The translations under genes and the position numbers were made by a program. This document shows positions 1 through 6,944 of a DNA stretch of 13,564 nucleotides, in pieces; the first letter of the stretch is position 1, and the number at the start of each line of letters is the position of its first letter. Source of the DNA: Paracoccaceae bacterium (GTDB lineage: Bacteria > Pseudomonadota > Alphaproteobacteria > Rhodobacterales > Rhodobacteraceae); the NCBI GenBank assembly GCA_003511785.1, contig DOIS01000097.1:533-14096 (forward strand), in the 5' to 3' direction. Under the pieces are notes generated by a model that had not been told where the DNA came from, ran no database searches, and saw only the letters and a list, made by a program, of their open reading frames with translations.

Positions 1-172
1 CCGCCCCGTTGCGGCCCAGCAGCGCCAGGATTTCGCCCTCGTGCACGTTGAACGAGATGCCCTGCACGATGTAGCTTTCGCCGTAATAGGAGTGCATGTC
101 CCAGACCGAGAGAAAGGCCGGGGCGGTCTGCGCCATGTTGGCGTTCTTGGAAAAGTCCGGTTTGACGTTCAT
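1..172 (-). CDS. livF: LivF-type ABC transporter ATP-binding protein, N-terminal fragment (cut by window edge)
   Basis: Only the first 57 codons lie inside the window. The start at 172 reads MNVKPDFSK and is preceded by a GGAG Shine-Dalgarno just after the livG stop, so the two genes are spaced by 12 bases. The visible part contains the A-loop tyrosine region (MHSYYGESYIV) and runs into the Walker A motif, seen as LLGRNGA at the edge. LivF proteins are one of the two cytoplasmic ATPases that drive branched-chain amino acid or amide importers. As the last gene of a binding protein-livH-livM-livG order, this identity is well supported. The first 12-15 residues, before the conserved ABC fold begins, are an unremarkable extension; an internal Met at residue 13 is an alternative start without as good a ribosome-binding site. 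Confidence 0.9.
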   Translation of the reverse strand, partial: MNVKPDFSKNANMAQTAPAFLSVWDMHSYYGESYIVQGISFNVHEGEILALLGRNGA

Positions 173-184
173 GTGACGGTCTCC

Positions 185-940
185 TTACGCCGACTCGCCC
201 AGATAGGCTTCGCGCACCTTCGGGTTGCCCTTGATGTTCTGCGGATCGTCCTCGACCAGCGGCGTGCCCTGGGCCAGCACCGTGATCCGGTTGGCCAGCG
301 AAAACACCACGTGCATGTCGTGTTCGATGATGGCGATGGTGATGTCGCGCTCCTCGCTGATCTGCTTCAGGAGGTCGATGGTGTTGTTGGTGTCGGCCCG
401 CGCCATGCCGGCGGTGGGCTCGTCCAGAAGCAGCAGGCGCGGCTTCTGGCTCAGGCACATGCCGATCTCCAGCCGCCGCTTGTCCCCGCGCGAGAGCGAG
501 GCGGCGTGCATGTGCCGCTTGTCGGTCATGTTCATTTCTTCCAGCATGGCCTCGGCCTGCTCGACCACCTCCCTTTCGTTCATCACCGACTCGATGGCGT
601 GCATGCGGAACACCCCGTCGCGCCGGGCGAAGATCGGGATCAGCATGTTCTCCATCACCGTCAGATCGCCGAAGATCTCCGGTGTCTGGAACACCCGGGA
701 GATGCCCATCTGGTTGATCTCGTGCGGGCTGCGGCCCAGCACCGACTGCCCGTCGAACATGACCGAGCCGGTGTCGGGGATCAGCTTGCCCACCAGGCAG
801 TTGAGCAGGGTGGATTTGCCCGCGCCGTTGGGACCGATGATCGCGTGGACGCTGTTTTCACGGACGCTGAGGTTCACGTCGGTGAGCGCCTTGAGCCCGC
901 CGAACCGTTTGCTCACGTCCTTGACTTCGAGAATGCTCAT
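185..940 (-). CDS. livG: LivG-type ABC transporter ATP-binding protein
   Basis: A complete 251-residue ATPase subunit of a branched-chain amino acid/amide-type importer that acts at the cytoplasmic face of the LivH/LivM permease pair. Visible motifs: Walker A GPNGAGKS at about residues 36-43, Q-loop glutamine at 85, a variant signature LSRGDKRR at about 149-156 (the usual LSGGQ has S-R-G-D here), Walker B LLLLDEP at about 169-175 with catalytic Glu174, and the H-loop EHD with His207. Length is typical of LivG. The start at 940 is supported by an AAGGAG sequence about 8 bases upstream. It follows livM by 12 bases and precedes livF by 12 bases, so translation within one operon mRNA is expected. 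The substrate cannot be read from the ATPase. Confidence 0.95.
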   Translation of the reverse strand: MSILEVKDVSKRFGGLKALTDVNLSVRENSVHAIIGPNGAGKSTLLNCLVGKLIPDTGSVMFDGQSVLGRSPHEINQMGISRVFQTPEIFGDLTVMENMLIPIFARRDGVFRMHAIESVMNEREVVEQAEAMLEEMNMTDKRHMHAASLSRGDKRRLEIGMCLSQKPRLLLLDEPTAGMARADTNNTIDLLKQISEERDITIAIIEHDMHVVFSLANRITVLAQGTPLVEDDPQNIKGNPKVREAYLGESA

Positions 941-952
941 TGTCGCGTCTCC

Positions 953-2152
953 TTATTCCGCGGGCTCGGTGACCGAGTCCTTCTCGGGCTTCTGCTTCTT
1001 GCCGCGCACCCAGGCCGCGATACGCTGCCCGCCCTCGACCAGCCCGCCGGGCAGGAAGATCACGACGGCCATGAAGATGATGCCCAGCGTCAGGTGCCAG
1101 CCCTTGCCGATGAAGGGATAGACGATCGCCACCACGAAATCCTCGAGCCCGTCGGGCATGAAGGCGAACCACGAGTGCAGGATGTCGGAATTGATCTTGG
1201 AGATGATGTTCTCCATGTACTTGATCGCCCCCGCGCCCAGCACCGGGCCGATCAGCGTGCCGACGCCGCCCAGGATGGTCATCAGGACGACTTCACCCGA
1301 GGCGGTCCAGAACATCCGCTCGGCACCCGCCAGCGGGTCCATCGAGGCCATGAGCCCGCCGGCGAGGCCCGCATACATGCCCGAGATCACGAAGGCCGCC
1401 AGCGTGTAGGGCTTGGGGTTGAGGCCGGTGTAGGACATTCGCTGCTGGTTCGATTTCACCGCCCGCAGCATCATGCCGAAGGGCGAGCGGAAGATGCGGA
1501 TCGCCAGGTAGAAGGCCAGCAGCATGAACACCGCGCTGACATAGTAGCCCGCGTTGAACACGAAGTCCCAGGGGCCCACCGACAGCTCGGTGGTGGCGCG
1601 CATCTCGAGCCCGAAGAGCGCGGGCACCGGGATGTTGCCGCCCTCGGTCTGGCTCACGCCCAGGATGCGCGGGTCGTCCAGCGCCAGTTGCAGCCCGGTC
1701 TCGCCCCCGGTGATCGGGGTCAGCACCGAATAGGCCAAGGCAAAGGACATCTGCGCGAAGGCCAGCGTCAGGATCGAGAAGTAGATCCCCGAGCGGCGCA
1801 GCGAGATGTAGCCGATCAGCACCGAGAACAGCCCCGCCACGATCACCGCCAGCAGGATCGCCGGCAGCACGTTCATCGACAGGAGCTTGAACATCCATAC
1901 CGCGGCATAGGAGCCCACGCCCAGGAAGGCGGCGTGGCCGAAGGAGAGATATCCGGTCAGGCCGAACAGGATGTTGAAGCCGATGGCGAAGATCCCGAAG
2001 ATCACGAAACGCTGCATCAGGTCGGGATAGCCCGCGTTGAACTGCGCCATGCCCGAGTCCGTCGGGAAGGGGTTGAGGATGAAGGGCGCGAGCATGGTCA
2101 GCACGGCCACGACGATCAGAAGGGTGGTGTCTTTCTTGCCGAGTCCGAACAT
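953..2152 (-). CDS. livM: LivM-type ABC transporter inner-membrane permease
   Basis: A complete 399-residue permease with multiple hydrophobic segments from residue ~11 to ~370. The LivM-family core GFNILFGLTGYLSFGHAAFLGVGSYAA lies near residues 58-85, and the conserved cytoplasmic coupling region GPVLGAG near residue 303 follows the GGVGTL motif. It pairs with LivH to form the translocation pathway. An extracytoplasmic loop at about 165-225 (GGETGLQLALDDPRILG and onward) is relatively long; the family commonly carries a loop here. The C-terminus is basic and charged (KKQKPEKD), consistent with a cytoplasmic end. The start at 2152 has GGAGG embedded in the last codons of livH, with only three bases between the livH stop and this start, indicating translational coupling. 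Confidence 0.93.
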   Translation of the reverse strand: MFGLGKKDTTLLIVVAVLTMLAPFILNPFPTDSGMAQFNAGYPDLMQRFVIFGIFAIGFNILFGLTGYLSFGHAAFLGVGSYAAVWMFKLLSMNVLPAILLAVIVAGLFSVLIGYISLRRSGIYFSILTLAFAQMSFALAYSVLTPITGGETGLQLALDDPRILGVSQTEGGNIPVPALFGLEMRATTELSVGPWDFVFNAGYYVSAVFMLLAFYLAIRIFRSPFGMMLRAVKSNQQRMSYTGLNPKPYTLAAFVISGMYAGLAGGLMASMDPLAGAERMFWTASGEVVLMTILGGVGTLIGPVLGAGAIKYMENIISKINSDILHSWFAFMPDGLEDFVVAIVYPFIGKGWHLTLGIIFMAVVIFLPGGLVEGGQRIAAWVRGKKQKPEKDSVTEPAE

Positions 2153-2155
2153 GGA

Positions 2156-3187
2156 TCAGTCCTCCATCACGCCCTTGCGGCCCATCAGGCCACGGGGACG
2201 GGTCAACAGAATGATGATGGCGACCAGATAGATGATGATCTGGTTGATGCCGGGAATGAGGTCGATCACTGCCGACATCGAGGCGAAGCTTTCCAGGATG
2301 CCCAGCAGGAAGCCCGCCAGCACCGCGCCGGGCAGGCTGCCCATGCCGCCCACGACCACCACGACGAAGGACAGCACCAGGAAGTCCATGCCCATGTGGT
2401 AATTCGGCGAGTTGATCGGCGCGTACATCACCCCCGCAAGCCCCGCCACCGCCGCGGCGATGCCGAACATGATGGTGAAGCGACGGTCGATGTTGATGCC
2501 CAGAAGGCCCACGGTCTCGCGGTCGGCCATGCCGGCGCGCACCACCATGCCGAAGGTGGTGAATTGCAGAAAGGCGAAGACCGCGCCGATGATCAGCGTG
2601 GCGAAGGCGAAATAGACCAGGCGCCAGTAGGGATAGATGATCTGGTTGGCTTCCATCCCCAGCATGGCGCCGAAATCGAACGAGCCGGTGAAGGCGTCGG
2701 GCGCGGGGGTGGGGATCGGGTTGGCGCCATAGAAATACTTGATGATTTCCTGGAGCACGATGGCCAGGCCGAAGGTCACCAGGATCTGGTCGGCATGGGG
2801 GCGCTTGTAGAAATGCTTGATCAGGCCGCGCTCCATCACCCAGCCCACCAGTAGCATGACGGGAATGGCGAAGAGGATCGACAGCGGCACCGCCCAGTCG
2901 ATCAGCGCCGCGCCCGTGGCCTCGCCGAAGATGTCGTAGAGATAGGGCCGGTCGCGCATCATCGGGTTGCCGAGGAAGTCGGTCTCTCCGGGCACCGCGA
3001 CCTTGTGGCTGAGGCTGAACAGGCGCGACAGCGTCACCGCGCAGAAGGCGCCGATCATGAAGAGCGCGCCATGGGCGAAGTTCACCACGCCCAGCGTGCC
3101 GAAGATGAGCGTCAGGCCCAGCGCGATCAGCGCATAGGCCGACCCCTTGTCCAGACCGTTCAGGATTTGAAGGATGATTGCGTCCAT
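2156..3187 (-). CDS. livH: LivH-type ABC transporter inner-membrane permease
   Basis: A complete 343-residue permease. The N-terminus (ILNGLDKGSAYALIALGLTLIFG, then VVNFAHGALFMIGAF) is diagnostic of the LivH family, and the coupling region VVVVGGMGSLPGAVLAGFLLG is present near residues 275-295. It is longer than typical LivH proteins of about 290-310 residues. The extra length comes from a hydrophilic loop at about residues 57-90 and another at about 155-185 with a Pro-rich stretch (PIPTPAPDAF). Such loops face the periplasm in this family and may dock a specific binding protein, which is inference. The start at 3187 has only a weak G-rich ribosome-binding site (GGTGGGG, close to the ATG). 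Upstream it is separated from the binding-protein gene by about 106 bases holding stacked hairpins; downstream it is coupled to livM. Confidence 0.93.
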   Translation of the reverse strand: MDAIILQILNGLDKGSAYALIALGLTLIFGTLGVVNFAHGALFMIGAFCAVTLSRLFSLSHKVAVPGETDFLGNPMMRDRPYLYDIFGEATGAALIDWAVPLSILFAIPVMLLVGWVMERGLIKHFYKRPHADQILVTFGLAIVLQEIIKYFYGANPIPTPAPDAFTGSFDFGAMLGMEANQIIYPYWRLVYFAFATLIIGAVFAFLQFTTFGMVVRAGMADRETVGLLGINIDRRFTIMFGIAAAVAGLAGVMYAPINSPNYHMGMDFLVLSFVVVVVGGMGSLPGAVLAGFLLGILESFASMSAVIDLIPGINQIIIYLVAIIILLTRPRGLMGRKGVMED

Positions 3188-3210
3188 GGCCCCACCTAAA
3201 AGCTTGGGTG

Positions 3211-3283
3211 CGGGGCCCCGTTACAGGCGGGGCCCCGATTTCTTTCGAAGAAATCGGCCCGGAATTTTCGAAAAATTCCGGGC
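3211..3283 (-). promoter_or_regulatory. Three stacked stem-loops between the binding-protein gene and livH
   Basis: Three inverted repeats fill the space between the binding-protein stop and livH. In transcription order: arms at 3272-3283 and 3257-3268 (12 bp, GCCCGGAATTTT-type, 3-base loop); arms at 3248-3257 and 3235-3244 (10 bp, CCGATTTCTT-type, 3-base loop); arms at 3228-3237 and 3211-3220 (10 bp, each arm itself the palindrome CGGGGCCCCG). Adjacent stems share a few bases, so they may compete. None is followed by a clear T-run, so a full rho-independent terminator is not shown. The position suggests partial termination or protection of the upstream mRNA end, giving more binding protein than permease. 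The AT-rich arms also resemble dispersed intergenic repeats of Rhodobacteraceae, which I cannot confirm here. Confidence 0.7.
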
Positions 3284-3293
3284 GCTTGGCGGA

Positions 3294-4637
3294 TCAGGCG
3301 CCGTTGTTGCAGGTGCCCAGCGCGCCGCCCGCGAATTGCGGGTGATCGGGCGGGTAGGTCACTTGCGCGGCCGGGGTCACCTCGACGATCTCCAGAAGGT
3401 CGAACTCGGAGGTGGGGTTTTCCTTCCCCTTCACCACGAGCACGTCCTTGAAGCACTGGTGATCCTCGGCGCGGTAGAACGTCTTGCCGTTGCCGAGCCC
3501 GTCGAACTCGAAGCCTTCCAGGGCCTCGACCACGGCGCAGGGCTGGAACGAGCCCGCGCGCTCCACGGCATCCGCATAGAGCAGGGTCTGCACGTAGCAG
3601 GTATGCGCCGCCTGGCTGGGCGGGAAGCCGTACTTGGTGCCGAAGGACTTCACGAAGGCCTTCGAGGCGTCGTCCTGAAGCGACCAGTGCCAGTTGGTCG
3701 AGCCGAAGATGCCCTTCACGTTGGCGCCCGCGCCCTTGGCCATAAGGCGCGAGTAAAGCGGCACGACGATCTCGAAGTTCTTGCCGTTCACCTGCTTTTC
3801 GCGCAGGCCGAACTGCACCGCGTTGGTCAGCGAGTTGACCATGTTGCCGCCATAGTGGTTCAGCACCAGCACGTCGGCGCCCGATTGCAGCACCGGCGCG
3901 ATGTAGGAGCTGAAATCGGTCTGGGTGAGCGGGGTCTTGACGGTGTTGACCGTCTCCCAGCCCATCGCCTCGGTCGAGGAGACGATCGCCTCTTCGGTGG
4001 TATAGCCCCAGTTGTAGTCGGCGGTCAGGTGATAGGCCTTGCGGTCGTTGCCATACATCTTCTCCAGCACCGGCGCCAGCGCGGCGCCCGACATGTAGGA
4101 GTTGAAGAAATGGCGGAAGCCGTTGGCCCGCTTGTCCTTGCCGGTGGTGTCGTTGGAGTGGGTGAGGCCGGCCATGAAGATCACGCCCGCCTCCTGGCAG
4201 AGCGCCTGCACCGCCACGGCCACGCCCGAGGACGAGCCGCCGGTGATCATGATGGCGCCGTCCTTCTCGATCATCGACTTGGCCGAGGCGCGCGCGGCGT
4301 CGGACTTGGTCTGGGTGTCGCCGGTGACGTATTCGACCTTCTTGCCCAGGATGCCGTTGCCCTGCAGCGTCTTCGAACTGAAGGTGCTCATCATGCCGCC
4401 GTCGCCGCCGCCGTTCAGATGCTCGACCGCCAGTTCGTAGGCGCGCAGTTCGTCGGCGCCCTCGTCGGCATAGGGGCCGGTCTGGGGCACGTTGAAGCCC
4501 AGCGTGACGGTGCCGCCGGTGGGCTCGTTGGTGAAGGCGTTGGCGGACGAGGTGAAGATCGTCGGCAGCGCCAGCCCGGCGCCGCCGATGGCGCCGGTTC
4601 TCAATACGTCACGACGTGTGACATTGCTCTTGGACAT
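3294..4637 (-). CDS. ABC transporter periplasmic substrate-binding protein (type I, LivJ/AmiC-like fold), probable Tat export
   Basis: A 447-residue binding protein heading the importer operon. The start at 4637 is chosen because GGAGG lies just upstream and the next residues form a signal peptide: TRRDVL (twin arginines at 8-9), a mildly hydrophobic stretch GAIGGAGLALPTIF, and a likely cleavage after SANA near residue 34. The twin-arginine pattern suggests Tat rather than Sec export. The mature part starts VTLGFNVPQTGPYADEGADELRAYELAV, typical of Peripla_BP_6 proteins, followed by GGSSSGVAVAVQ, which matches the region contacting the ligand carboxylate/amino group in this fold. Several cysteines in the C-terminal half (in CYVQ, QPCAV, HQCFK and the final GTCNNGA) could form disulfides. 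The ligand is not readable from sequence: amino acids, amides, urea or short organic acids remain possible. An open frame upstream to 4760 has no ribosome-binding site and is not part of the gene. Confidence 0.9.
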   Translation of the reverse strand: MSKSNVTRRDVLRTGAIGGAGLALPTIFTSSANAFTNEPTGGTVTLGFNVPQTGPYADEGADELRAYELAVEHLNGGGDGGMMSTFSSKTLQGNGILGKKVEYVTGDTQTKSDAARASAKSMIEKDGAIMITGGSSSGVAVAVQALCQEAGVIFMAGLTHSNDTTGKDKRANGFRHFFNSYMSGAALAPVLEKMYGNDRKAYHLTADYNWGYTTEEAIVSSTEAMGWETVNTVKTPLTQTDFSSYIAPVLQSGADVLVLNHYGGNMVNSLTNAVQFGLREKQVNGKNFEIVVPLYSRLMAKGAGANVKGIFGSTNWHWSLQDDASKAFVKSFGTKYGFPPSQAAHTCYVQTLLYADAVERAGSFQPCAVVEALEGFEFDGLGNGKTFYRAEDHQCFKDVLVVKGKENPTSEFDLLEIVEVTPAAQVTYPPDHPQFAGGALGTCNNGA

Positions 4638-4696
4638 GTAATCCTCCCATTTCGTGAATGCGCCCCGCGGGTCCTCCAACCCCGGGCGCGTGCACC

Positions 4697-4760
4697 ATTG
4701 TGCAAAGCAAGTATGGAGCGCGTTCCGAAAATTGTGCAATAAACCCCTTGTGCGGAACAA
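4697..4760. repeat. Candidate operator: 9-bp direct repeats ATTGTGCAA plus a related third copy
   Basis: ATTGTGCAA occurs exactly at 4697-4705 and again at 4731-4739, 34 bp apart. A related TTGTGCGGAACAA, itself an imperfect palindrome, follows at 4748-4760. The left copy sits near the predicted transcription start of the binding-protein gene and the middle copy overlaps its -35 element, a geometry typical of repression. ScfR-family regulators such as RamB and PccR are known to bind TTTGCAAA-type half-sites, and TGTGCAAA resembles these. An ScfR-type regulator is encoded divergently right next door. Binding is inferred, not shown. Confidence 0.5.
4710..4739 (-). promoter_or_regulatory. Predicted sigma70-type promoter for the binding-protein/liv operon
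   Basis: On the minus strand, TTGCAC (complement of 4734-4739) is followed after 18 bp by CATACT (complement of 4710-4715). Transcription would start near 4703, leaving a leader of about 65 bases before the start codon at 4637. No other hexamer pair in the 251-bp divergent region looks better for this direction. For the divergent regulator only weak plus-strand candidates are visible in the AT-rich stretch 4748-4776, and I do not call one. Confidence 0.45.
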
Positions 4761-4888
4761 AATTTCTGTAAATTAATGAACGGCGTATCCGGGCCGCGTG
4801 TAAAGTTCTGTATGTCGCGGCGCAGCGGCGCGCGATGCTGCCGCGCAGAAAGCCGTTGGAATCGGGGCCAAATCGGAGGCGGGAGCAG

Positions 4889-6214
4889 ATGCCGCGCGAC
4901 ACCCTCACCGGAAGCCGCATCCGCGAGCGCCGCTCGATCGCCGGGATGCGCCAGGCCGAGCTGGCCCGGCAGGTCGGGATCTCGGCCTCCTATCTCAACC
5001 TGATCGAACACAACCGCCGCAGAATCGGCGGCAAGCTGTTGATGAACATCGCGGGCGTCCTGGGGGTCGAGCCCTCGATGCTGACCGAGGGCGCCGAGGC
5101 GGCGCTGATCGCCACCCTGCGCGAGGCCGCCGCCGATACCGGGCTGCACGTCGCCGAGGTGGCGCGGGCCGAGGAATTCGCCGGCCGCTTCCCCGGCTGG
5201 GCCGAGACGCTGGCCACCGCGCATCGCCGCATCGCCTCGCTGGAGCGCACCGTCGAAACACTGTCTGACCGGCTGACCCACGATCCGCATCTCGCCGCCT
5301 CGCTGCACGAGGTTCTGTCCAGCGCCGCCGCGATCCGCTCCACCGCCTCGATCCTGGCCGAGACCGGCGAGCTCGAGCCGGCCTGGCGCGACCGGTTCCA
5401 CCGCAACCTCAACCAGGACAGCCTGCGCCTGGCCGAAAGCAGCAAGGCTCTGGTCGCCTATCTCGACGAGAGCGACGCGGGCGAGGACCGGCGCGGGGTG
5501 CCGCAGGAAGAGGCCGAGGCCTTCGTCGCCGCCCACGATCACCATTTCCCAAGCCTGGAGGAGGGCCGCGCCGACGCGGATGCGCTGGTGGCCCGCGCCC
5601 CGCAGTTGACCTCGGACGCCGCGCGGCAGGTGGCGCGCGCGATCCTGCGCCGCTATGCCTCGGACGCGGCGTTGATACCGCTGGCCGAGATGCGCCGCGC
5701 GCTGGCCGCCCAGGGGCTGGATGTGGCCGCTCTGGCGCGCGGCTTCGGCACCGACCTGGCCGCGGTGTTCCGCCGGCTGGCCACGTTGCCCGAGGGCGAT
5801 CTGCCGATGCCGGTGGGGCTGGTGATCTGCGACGCCTCGGGCAGCCTGCTGTTCCGCAAGCCGGTGCCGGGCTTTGCCCTGCCGCGCTTCGGCGCCTCCT
5901 GCCCGCTCTGGCCGGTGTTCTCGGCGTTCTCGCGCCCGCTGGTGCCGATCCGGCGGCGAGTGTCGCAACTGGGCCGCTCGGCGGCGCGGTTCGACTGCCT
6001 GGCGGTGGCCCAGCCGGTGGGGGCGCAGGGCTTCGATGAGGACCCGCTCTATCAGTCCACCATGCTGATCCTGCCGGTGCCGGGCACGCCGCAGGAGGGC
6101 GAGCCGGTGCAGCCAGTGGGCAGCGGCTGCCGGGTCTGCCCGCGCCACCGCTGCCCGGCCCGGCGCGAGCCGTCGATCCTCAGCGAAGGTTTTGACACGC
6201 CAGAAGATGCATGA
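4889..6214 (+). CDS. XRE-type HTH regulator with DHp-like middle segment and ScfR (DUF2083) C-terminal domain
   Basis: A 441-residue cytoplasmic transcription factor. Residues ~8-62 are an XRE helix-turn-helix (GSRIRERR, QAELARQVGISASYLNLIEHNRR). Residues ~240-430 match the C-terminal domain of short-chain fatty acyl-CoA regulators (RamB/PccR type): FGASCPLWPVF near 334-344, and a terminal cysteine cluster C414-x2-C417-x4-C422 in the motif CRVCPRHRCPARREP. Classical members carry an ImmA/IrrE-like DUF955 segment with an HExxH motif between these parts; no HExxH is visible here. Instead residues ~115-192 include a coiled-coil-like stretch and LHEVLSSAAAIRSTASIL, which aligns by eye with the HELRTPLTAIRGYAELL block of kinase DHp domains (His140). 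The start at 4889 follows GGAGG; an in-frame ATG at 4835 lacks a good site. Divergent to the liv operon and followed by a two-component cluster. Domain ends are strongly supported; the DHp resemblance is moderate. Confidence 0.85.
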   Translation: MPRDTLTGSRIRERRSIAGMRQAELARQVGISASYLNLIEHNRRRIGGKLLMNIAGVLGVEPSMLTEGAEAALIATLREAAADTGLHVAEVARAEEFAGRFPGWAETLATAHRRIASLERTVETLSDRLTHDPHLAASLHEVLSSAAAIRSTASILAETGELEPAWRDRFHRNLNQDSLRLAESSKALVAYLDESDAGEDRRGVPQEEAEAFVAAHDHHFPSLEEGRADADALVARAPQLTSDAARQVARAILRRYASDAALIPLAEMRRALAAQGLDVAALARGFGTDLAAVFRRLATLPEGDLPMPVGLVICDASGSLLFRKPVPGFALPRFGASCPLWPVFSAFSRPLVPIRRRVSQLGRSAARFDCLAVAQPVGAQGFDEDPLYQSTMLILPVPGTPQEGEPVQPVGSGCRVCPRHRCPARREPSILSEGFDTPEDA

Positions 6215-6232
6215 ATAATGGGCGGATGCATG

Positions 6233-6254
6233 GGGGCGCCGGGGAGGGCGCCCC
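6233..6254 (+). promoter_or_regulatory. GC-rich hairpin directly upstream of the receiver-gene ribosome-binding site
   Basis: Arms GGGGCGCC (6233-6240) and GGCGCCCC (6247-6254) form an 8-bp stem with a 6-base loop. The Shine-Dalgarno GGGAGGAG of the receiver gene begins at the very next base. It may be a weak terminator or pause site after the regulator gene, or a structure tuning initiation; there is no T-run. Just upstream GATGCATG is repeated at 6206-6213 and 6225-6232, the first copy overlapping the regulator stop codon. Confidence 0.4.
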
Positions 6255-6270
6255 GGGAGGAGAAGAGCGG

Positions 6271-6651
6271 ATGAACCGGCGCGTTCTGCTGATCGAGGAC
6301 GAACCCAACATCCTGGAGGCGATCCGCTTCCTGCTGACCCGCGAGGGCTGGCAGGTCGAGACGCATTCGGATGGAACGGACGCGGTCGAGGTGGTCCGCC
6401 AGGCCGGGCCTGACCTGGTGATCCTGGACATGATGCTGCCGGGGCGCAGCGGCATGGACATCCTGCGCGACCTGCGCGGGATCGACGCGCTGGCCCGTCT
6501 GCCGGTGCTGATGTTGACCGCGCGCGGCCAGAGCCGCGACCGTGACATGGCCGAGAAGGCCGGCGTGAGCCGCTTCATGACCAAACCGTTCTCCAATGCC
6601 GAGGTGCTGACCGCCGTGCGCGACCTGCTGGCACAGGCCACCCGGACATGA
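6271..6651 (+). CDS. Stand-alone response-regulator receiver domain (CheY-like, no output domain)
   Basis: A 126-residue single receiver domain. The phosphorylation machinery is complete: acidic pocket Glu9-Asp10 in LLIEDEPN, phosphoacceptor Asp53 in LVILDMMLPG, switch Thr83 in LMLTARG, and Lys105 in FMTKPFS. The protein ends about 15 residues after the lysine loop, so there is no DNA-binding or enzymatic output. The start at 6271 is preceded by GGGAGGAG with good spacing; 20 further in-frame codons upstream to 6211 run through a hairpin and are unlikely to be translated. Its stop overlaps the start of the next gene as ATGA. The expected phosphodonor is the histidine kinase two genes downstream. 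A receiver without output must act by protein contact: on the kinase, on the ScfR regulator's DHp-like segment, or on the FliM-like protein. Which of these is unknown. Confidence 0.93.
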   Translation: MNRRVLLIEDEPNILEAIRFLLTREGWQVETHSDGTDAVEVVRQAGPDLVILDMMLPGRSGMDILRDLRGIDALARLPVLMLTARGQSRDRDMAEKAGVSRFMTKPFSNAEVLTAVRDLLAQATRT

Positions 6652-6935
6652 GCCGGCGCCCGCAACCGGTCTTTCTCGAACGCCAGGGATATCGCCGGCG
6701 CCGGCTGGCCGATGCCGCCCGGCTGCTGCCGATCCTGGGCGCGGCGCTGCTGGCGGTGCCGCTGCTGTGGCCGCGTGCCGATGCGCCCGGCGGCGGGGTG
6801 CCGATGTCCACGGCGTTTCTCTACGTGTTCGGTGTCTGGGCGGGGCTGATCGCGCTGGCCGCGGGGTTCGGGCTGCGCGCGCGCCGGCGCGTTGGCCGGG
6901 GCGAAGACAGCCCGCACGGTCCCGGCCCGGCCTAG
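6648..6935 (+). CDS. Small two-helix membrane protein between receiver and histidine kinase
   Basis: A 95-residue protein I do not recognise by family. It begins with a basic cytoplasmic-looking segment (RRPQ, RQGYRRRRL), followed by hydrophobic segments at about 26-41 (LLPILGAALLAVPLLW) and 55-76 (TAFLYVFGVWAGLIALAAGFGL), then a basic tail (RARRRVGRG). By the positive-inside rule both termini should be cytoplasmic. It overlaps the receiver gene by ATGA and so is translationally coupled. Small two-helix proteins often sit beside SLC5-type transporters (DUF485 near ActP, DUF4212 near other symporters), and Pseudomonas cbrA has a small coupled gene, cbrX, upstream; a partner role for the kinase's transporter domain is therefore plausible but inferred. 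Its amber stop is in the same frame as the kinase start, three sense codons before it. Confidence 0.8.
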   Translation: MSRRPQPVFLERQGYRRRRLADAARLLPILGAALLAVPLLWPRADAPGGGVPMSTAFLYVFGVWAGLIALAAGFGLRARRRVGRGEDSPHGPGPA

Positions 6936-6944
6936 GCGCGCCCG

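Noticed and set aside
41..2854. Very long plus-strand open frame opposite the liv genes (937 codons)
   Set aside because: It is rich in His, Arg, Asp and Gln, has no recognisable domain, and lies antisense to four clear ABC transporter genes. High GC content removes stop codons on the opposite strand.
3174..4742. Plus-strand open frame opposite the substrate-binding protein
   Set aside because: Antisense to a clear binding-protein gene with signal peptide and Shine-Dalgarno; its translation is repetitive Gly/Val/Arg/His without motifs.
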